Assembly: GCA_021234155.1 (NCBI GenBank)
Contig: JAJEKV010000004.1
Coordinates: 20,935,619-20,999,618 of the forward strand
Direction: 5' to 3'
Source of the DNA: Isoetes taiwanensis
Taxonomy: Eukaryota > Streptophyta > Lycopodiopsida > Isoetales > Isoetaceae
Length of the DNA: 64,000 nucleotides
Part shown: positions 57,120-64,000 of the stretch, piece after piece
Position numbering within the stretch: position 1 is the stretch's first letter
Layout of the letters: each line of letters begins with the position of its first letter
Position numbers and translations under genes: made by a program
Notes under the pieces: model-generated
What the model was told of the DNA's origin: nothing
What the model saw: the letters and a program-made list of their open reading frames with translations, nothing else
Database searches by the model: none

Positions 57120-57564
57120 TTGTGACGAAAATTTTGATGAATAAACTGACGAAAACAATCGTCAGAATTTTCGTCATAATTTTCGTCAATTTAATCGTCA
57201 GAAACTATCGTCACATTTTTCGTCAGAATTTTCGTCATAATAACCATCAGATTTTTCGTCATCATTTTCGTCATATATTACGTCACATTTTTCGTCAGAA
57301 GTTCCATGCGTCAGATTTTTCGTCATATGTTACGTCAGAATTATCGTCAGAGTTTTCGTCAGTATATGCGTCATATTTTTCGTCATTTTGTTCGTCAGCT
57401 TTTACGTCAGATTTATCATCAGTTTATACGTCACATTATTCGTCGGTAAATTTATACGTCAGTTAGTGCGTCAGACTTTTCGTCATAAATTATCGTCAGC
57501 TTTTGCGTCAGGATACTCGTCACAAAAATCATCAGAATTCAACCAGAACCACCCATGAGAATTT
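57120..57564. repeat. Right subterminal repeats of CACTA
   Basis: Dense CGTCAGA/CGTCATA motifs like those at the left end. Confidence 0.85.
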
Positions 57565-57609
57565 TCTGACGCATTTTCTGACGCAGAACAGGCATTCTCT
57601 TGTAGTTAT

Positions 57610-59910
57610 ATGACCCCAACAAACCCACTAACGCCGTAGTCAATAACTGATGCAACGGCTGACCAGGCACTAGTAGTCGAACATACCTCTCTCGAATATG
57701 GGCAAATGCTGGGCAGATCTGGAGGGTATGACATTCATCCTCAATCGCGCTTTGGTGGCAACACTGGCAAAGCCTTTGCTCTCGTGCTTCCCGAGCCCAA
57801 CGCCCTGTTTCAATGCAGAGGCGATGTGCACCCGTGCGAATGGAAGCTATAAGTCTGCGCTTCTTCATGGGCGATTTGGGTGTACAAATCTTGGTGTGGG
57901 CCTCTTGTGAGCCTAGGATTGACTTCTTGGGCGGTAGTGTGCCGACTTAACGTCGCGTCGAGCCTCGCATCCCGAGGCTTGCGAAGGAAAGTAGCATCTA
58001 GGTGCGGCTTAAGTGCCTCGTGATCTTTCTTTGTCGACTGGGCGATCTCGTTTTCGCTGCGCCCGGCGTGAGAACCCTTGAGCTTGCTTGTCTTTCAGCC
58101 CAGGATTTCAGCGTTGGGGACCCATTCTTAGCGGGCCAAAGCAAGATGGAAGACAGCGTGTATCGACCATAGCGACCACTTTTTGGAAGTAAACGATATG
58201 GCGTTCCAATGCGGCCCGTTGAAGGGTAGAAAGCCTGTCTCCTAAAGTAGGATCAGTGCGGGCGTGGACTTCACCCGGGGCCCGTGCCAAGAAGGCCTTT
58301 CTGCACCGCCGAGATCATTCCAGTGTTGAGGGATATCACGGACCCCACACCGCCCCATACAAAAGGACCGCTCAACCAAGGCCCAAACAAATGTATTTGG
58401 TGGCCCCAGCGCATAACTCGCCTTGTGGTTGTTGTTCGCATGGCATATAGTGCTTTCCAACCCGCCGTGACCCCAACCTGATAGCCGCATCCCAATGGGT
58501 GGTAGTTGAGAACTCAATCCCCAAGTATTTGTAGGTCGGAGCCACCTCTACCTCTTGCCCCTGGTAAGTGAAGGTGGGAAGCCTTGGCTGACGGGACGAT
58601 GCAACTAGTAGCACCCTAGTTTTGGCCAAGTTAACTCGCATGCCAGTGAATTGGCAAAAAGTGTCAAGAGCATCCAGGTGACGCTGCATGTGGAGTATAG
58701 GCCATGAGGTTGACATCGTCAGCATATATGAGCTGCCGGATTGTGTGATGCATGAGATGTGCGCCCGCACCTCCATGCTCAGAGAGCCAATCTTCCAACT
58801 GATCAATGTATAGGCCAAAGAGTGTGGGGAGAGGGGCAACCGGGACGCACTCCAATGCTACCGACACGGGCTTTGTCTTTGCTGATGTGATACGGCTCGT
58901 ACAACCTATACACTGCATTCTGCAAGTCCAGGGGGGTCCCTAGCTGCCGCAATCTGTCCCAAAGCTTGTTGCGGGTAATCGCGGTCGAACGCTTTTGCAA
59001 AATCGAATTTAAACAACAAGCATGTGTTCTGCCGGGCGTTCCTCGCTATCCTCAATCAATGTGCGCAGAGTGAAGATATGATCGATGGTGGAATGTCCGG
59101 GCCGGAAACCCCGCTCGTGTAAGAGCTTCATTACCTCGTTTTCCTCCGCCCATATTGTCACCATTTGCTCAAGGATGCCACCAGCAGTTTTGCAAAGAGA
59201 GAGAGTGACCATAATAATATACGGTAGTTGGCGGGCATTGAGGGTCCCCTCGCTTTGTATATGGGCACTACTCGCTAGTGGTCCATTGCGTAGGGAAGCC
59301 TTCTCGCACAATGCTTTATTGAACAATGCCGTGAGGGGACAGGCACCGATGGAGGCCCAGCCCATTTGAAGCTAAGCTCACCGCATGCCATCTAAGTCGC
59401 TTTGCCTTCCCATTAGCTAGATTTATTTGAGGCCCATGATAACATCCCCTTCGTGATAACCGAGCCATGCCTATCCGTGGAGGGATCGGTGCCCTACCCC
59501 GGCGAAGTCGCATATTTGTTGCAAATCACCGTACCCATTGCTCCGAGGTGATGTTCCCCGTGGGTCGCGCGGGCTTGCTCAAGACCCTTCTCCGTAATGT
59601 CTGGGGTGCCGGCCCAGAGACCAAACATCAATTCGATGCTCTGCGAGGTATCTGGCCTTCTTGTTCTTGAGAAAGGAGCGGTACTGACTGATGGCCTGTG
59701 GGCGGGAGATGGGATCAATGACTTGCCGGAGTGTGCGTTTGAGCTCCCGACACTCATCATCAAACCATTTGTGTGATAATGCCATGTAGATGTGGATGCG
59801 TGAGTTTGGATGTTTGAATTATTGAGAGTGCATTTTGAAAGTATTGAGTTGTATTCTTGTGATATTTGTTGTGAATCCATATCCTCTTTTCTTTTGTATC
59901 TTATATGCAC
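57610..59910 (-). pseudogene. Non-L1 LINE reverse transcriptase (decayed)
   Basis: Minus strand. From the right: linker with KWFDDECRELKRTLRQ near 59770, RT motifs GFRPGHSTIDHIFTLR near 59100, GVRPGCP near 58840, catalytic YADD at 58715-58726, FTYQGQEVEVAPTYKYLGIEF near 58540, and a terminal Cys/His region LCQCCHQS...CPAF near 57720. Many frameshifts. The linker and YKYLGIE region are unlike plant L1; I think of RTE, I or RandI-type clades but cannot decide. No endonuclease domain seen. Confidence 0.7.
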
Positions 59911-62900
59911 AACAATTTCCTCTTATCTTCCTAAATTTATACATATGCATGTGTACTATATTAATTTGTTCTCTGGGACTTCCTCTTTGTGACCTATACC
60001 TGGCCGTTGCCTCTGCTCTGTTGTATTCACTTGCCAACGTGGCCATGCCACGTGGCAACGCCTAGAAGGCTGGCCTAACATGCAAATCGACAACGAATTC
60101 TATAACGGCAATATAAGGGGGTTCTCATCTTTTGCAGGGTACTTTTCCTTTGTTCTTTCAATTCTTTTCTTCTATGGATTTGGACTCTGCCATGTGTATG
60201 GTGGATAAACCCATATGCATTGAACCATTGCGAGCCATTAAGGTTGGGATAAAGTATGCCGACATCGTTTTGGGGGTCAAAACCACACAACACCAAAAAA
60301 ATATAGAATATAAACAAATTAAAAAACTATTCGTGCTCATAGTTAATACATGCTAACGATAAAAGAGCATATACACTTGCTGTAGAGGATTTTACATCAC
60401 CATTTAAGCACATTTAAGTAGAGACAATGGGGTTCACTGGTTTGCATTTGCTTTGTTCCCTACAAGTTTTGCTAAGTACTCTTGTTGCTTCTGGCACAAT
60501 CACTTTTAAAATAACCAACAACTTCCAGAATAAAAGTTCCGGTGCGTGGATTTTGCGGCACTGTGTTAGGACAATTAGCACAACAATGAATACCTTAGTT
60601 ACCATTTTCTATCAATTGCGTTATTCAAACATATAATCTCAATAAACTTTGTAGTTATTCCAATACAACATAGATCCAAACCGAAGATTGCCTTGGGGTT
60701 CGACTGCTAGGGTGTATAGGGCCCTGGCTTCGCCAATGCTAAATTCTTGTATTATATAAGCAAAGAAGGTTACCCCAATAAAGGGAAATGGTTCAATGTC
60801 TAGTGGATTTCAAATGAGAAGGCATCAATTTGATACGAGTCCTTTTTAACATCGAGCAAGGCACACAAAATGCGCACGTAATTATTCATCATAGTCGATT
60901 GTTAAGTGTTTTTCTAGTAGGGACACACATATTTGCCCATGTGGCATAAATATAGCTAGGAAGGCCAAAAAGTATGATAATTCTTCGCTAAGTTGTTTTT
61001 GGATGGTTGTCCAAAAAATAAAGTCAATGTGCAAGAAAATTATCACATAGCACGAAAGGTTGAAAATATGTATTTATTGAGATACAAAGTAGCCATTATG
61101 ACACCAACATGGCATGTATACCTATTGAATTAAAGATCTAAAGTCTCATTGTTAAATGCATGGGCAAAGGTTTTGACCAACTGGAGATGACAATGTCGTG
61201 TAAAATTATTTTTAACCTAGTATGTTGTTGACCTTTTTTCTTTGAGATCCTATAGATTGTTGTATAGGTTCGAAACATTTGTTAAATGTCAAAATAGAAT
61301 TAACATACAAAATGCTTACCTGGCTTTCCTCATCAATATATCGATATCACTCTTTTGCAAACTTTGATGCATGTACCCTGAATGCAGTTTGCAATTTACT
61401 AGGTAGTTATGACGACAGATGTAGTGGCAAATTGGTTGCCATTGATATATTACATTTCTGGTGGATTTCTCTGAGGCAAATGTGTTGGATAGTTCTTCAG
61501 TAAGAAGGTTGGTCCATATAGTCAGTTTTCATATTGGAAATTTCGTGCCATAGGATGGATAGACCTGGCAGTGAGCTTTCCAGGGGACCAAAAATGGCTG
61601 CAGAAGAAATTTGGACAAAAAGCTTTTACTACAAAAGCTCATACGAGAGATTTGAGTCTGCAAATGAAAATAACGGTAAGACCTCAGGACATTGGTGACA
61701 CCGTTTTTGATAAAAATCTTCGACCCCTTGGAAAATTTTGAGGCTGTTAATTTATGATCTTGAAAGTACAATTGTCTTAATGTCTTTAATTCATTCACAC
61801 ATACCTTTTGAAAGCTAACCATGTTGTTCTCTATCCTCCATTCCTTCTAAATGCTAGAGGATGTTTCATATTCAACAAAGAGGAAATTGCCAACTTGAAA
61901 CAACAGACATGAAGTCTTAGTATGGCACACTGCAAATAACAAATAAAAACTCATCCAATTGAAACTCATGCAACACAACTCCGGAAGGCATTTCTATCAA
62001 CATATTTCAAGGTCGGGATTTATATCATGCAACTACTATCTTCCCAAATGCCATAACCAAGCTTGGTAAAAGATCATGCGTGGATCATGCCATTTCAATA
62101 TTGAAATTTGTTAAGTTCTATACAGTCAGTCTATATTATGCATTTCTATAATATTCACTTGCAAATAACAAACATGAACTCTTAATATGGCACATTTCAA
62201 ATAACTTGCAAGCAATCCAATGCTACCATTGGTAAACTATATGGAGAACCTGCACCTCCAACAATGCCTGCAGCAAAAGCATTCGGCAAGGTTTTCATTC
62301 ATAAAATAAGCATAGAAGTTGCATATGTTGGCACCATATAAGGACTATGCTGGTGCTCAAGTTTTTTCCTGTGACGGAAATATTAGCCTCAAACAAAAAA
62401 TGAGACTGCTTTATATATGTTAGAAAAGCAAGAAAACAACAAAATGCATGTAATATATTCTACTTGTATGTTTCACGGGATGAGAGCTATCACGTGAAGT
62501 AATAATTTTGACGCCCTCTATCTAGTAAAGCACCCTCCAAAACATCCAAGAAAACTTAAATTCAATTCCATTCTACACATATGGATAGGAGCATACCTTC
62601 AAAACAAGAACGAAAAATACCCTCAAACTAAAAACGTTTACATTTGGCGGGCATGAACATGAACATAAGAGGAGAAGACAAATCAATTTAGAAAAGCAAC
62701 ATCAAGAGGAGTTCGAAATGCAAGAGGACTAAAAGTTGCCAGCACAATCAAATCATCCTCTACTAGTTTGATAATTTCTCGTGCGAAAATCGAAGCTCTG
62801 CTACAACCCTGAACACCAGATCGTACTCGACACTTCATGCTGTCGTCAGACTTCAATATGCTGGTACAACCCTTCCAGCAAGCGAACCAGCATTGAAATA

Positions 62901-64000
62901 TAGGTGCTAATAATTGATGAAATTTCGCGTTTGTATACACCTCTATTAAAAAAACACCCCCAAATTCTTTCAATGCTCTTTATGTCCACAAACAATTATA
63001 TTTGATATGTAAATATATAGTTTCTTGATTCCAACCTAGCATGTTGTATACATCACAATTCTCAAAAAACTATTTGAACTTGGCATGGTTGATTTTATTC
63101 TCCAAATAAGCTGCTAATTATGTTCATAAATGCATATTTCAAAGTATTTTAACTTTCAGACTCATAAAAAAGTGAAATTTCTTTTCGCACGTAAGAAATA
63201 ACATAAACGAAATCGTTTTCTTAATTTGTATGCACAAGTCTTCATGGCATAATTACGGGAACGACATCCTTCAACCATTAAATCAATTTTCCTGTAGGAC
63301 ACACAAGTTATTTTGCTACATATTCATTGTCTCGTTGTGTCTAGACATCTAGAATCATGCACAATAGGGAGCGCAATATGGTAATATATTCCTAGAATCT
63401 AGGGATAATGACTTTCTCAATATAGAAGACATGAGACTAGTCTATGGTGGTTAGAAATATACAATGAGATTCATTTTGGCCTTATGTGAACTTTCAAATA
63501 TGAATACGTATTCTGGAGAACCAATTGATAAAAATCTTGACTTCAAACTCTCAACTTTGACTTGTCGTTAGCATGTTTAGATATAAGTTGATCAAAATAG
63601 GAATTTTGTTAACTTATAAGTAGTGAGGGCGTTATATGGACCAATTCAATGGAAGACTTTTGGGCTAGAGACATTAATCTCAATTGTCCTCCATGTAAAG
63701 CTCCATACACTTCGAACTGAATTCTTGGGTTTGAGATCCTTCCAACTAGATTCTTTTATGACTTTTATTTTGACTACAAATTTTAAAAACGAGTATATGC
63801 AAAGGGCCGGCCTGAAAAACGAGTATATGCCTGAAAAACGAGTATATGTCTTTTTGTTGCATGAAAAACGAGCATATGCAAAGGGCCGGCCTGAAGTAGA
63901 TAAATTGACCCGAGTTTGAGCTCAATGCATTCATTTCTCTGGACCAATTGAACGTTAGGAAACAAAAATAGTGTGAATTCTCAAGGTTTCTATGGAGATA
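59911..64000. other. Unassigned AT-rich region
   Basis: No gene recognised on either strand; short open frames only. Possible remains of the Helitron whose 3' end is at 48252 were sought and not found. Confidence 0.4.
63785..63894. repeat. Short tandem repeat with GGCCGGCC palindrome
   Basis: Four units of AAAAACGAGTATATGC (63785, 63815, about 63834, about 63864), two followed by AAAGGGCCGGCCTG. Confidence 0.8.

Larger units (their letters stand above)
48670..57606 (+). mobile_element. CACTA (En/Spm-like) DNA transposon
   Basis: 8937 bp with terminal inverted repeats of about 42 bp starting CACTACAAGAGAATGC; the right end lacks the outermost base. TAT duplications at 48667-48669 and 57607-57609. 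Subterminal CGTCAG/CGTCAC repeats at both ends. Contains a broken TNP2-type transposase (+) and a nested truncated L1 (-). No second gene (TNPA-like) recognised. Inserted in the coding part of a non-L1 LINE. Confidence 0.93.

Noticed and set aside
62683-62973. 96-codon minus-strand ORF as a host gene
   Set aside because: No recognisable domain, no neighbouring exons and no conservation evidence available.
63785-63894. CRISPR-like array
   Set aside because: Plant nuclear context, irregular spacing and near-identical spacers; simple tandem repeat.

Overview
This is a plant nuclear window made almost entirely of nested transposable elements; I see no intact host gene. Evidence for a plant is the set of families: two Ty3/gypsy chromoviruses with chromodomain integrases and initiator-Met primer sites, L1 LINEs with a plant-type ORF1, a CACTA transposon with a TNP2-like transposase, a gag-only LTR element and Helitron ends. 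The species cannot be told from sequence alone.

Layout. 1-12850: gypsy copy 1 (5' LTR cut by the window edge). 12851-14302: unassigned spacer. About 14303-34847: an L1-type LINE (+) whose first small ORF is split by gypsy copy 2 (14429-27835, flanked by the 5-bp duplication CTTGT); a 271-bp MITE (33474-33744) is nested in its ORF2. 34848-37152: unassigned. 37153-39133: a non-autonomous Helitron (-) filled with a 1.8-kb polypyrimidine tract. 39536-42737: a gag-only LTR element (-) with 769-bp LTRs and GCGGC duplications. 42743-48251: unassigned sequence with tRNA-derived SINE-like heads. About 48425-59910: a decayed non-L1 LINE (-), split by an 8.9-kb CACTA element (48670-57606, TAT duplication), which is itself split by a truncated L1 (49708 to about 53400, -). 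59911-64000: AT-rich unassigned sequence.

Main discovery. Both gypsy copies carry, between primer binding site and gag, a cassette of about 4 kb with two extra genes, each with its own TATA box and its own upstream imperfect-palindrome repeats. The first gene (ORF A) is a histone H3: it starts MARTK (MARTKQTARK in copy 2, the canonical H3 tail), continues with a long charged tail, and ends in a histone H3 fold finishing in a typical H3 C-terminus. The second (ORF B) is an unrecognised protein with an acidic middle and a conserved C-terminus. LTRs, gag and pol of the two copies are very similar, but the cassettes are strongly diverged and their palindromes are unrelated in sequence. With a chromodomain on the integrase of the same element, this suggests a retrotransposon that supplies its own variant nucleosome, perhaps for targeting or for shielding from silencing. 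The protein identity comes from sequence; the function is inference.

Many frame breaks in the gypsy copies are small indels in patches, also in the LTRs, and may partly be sequencing errors at methylated CHG sites rather than true decay.
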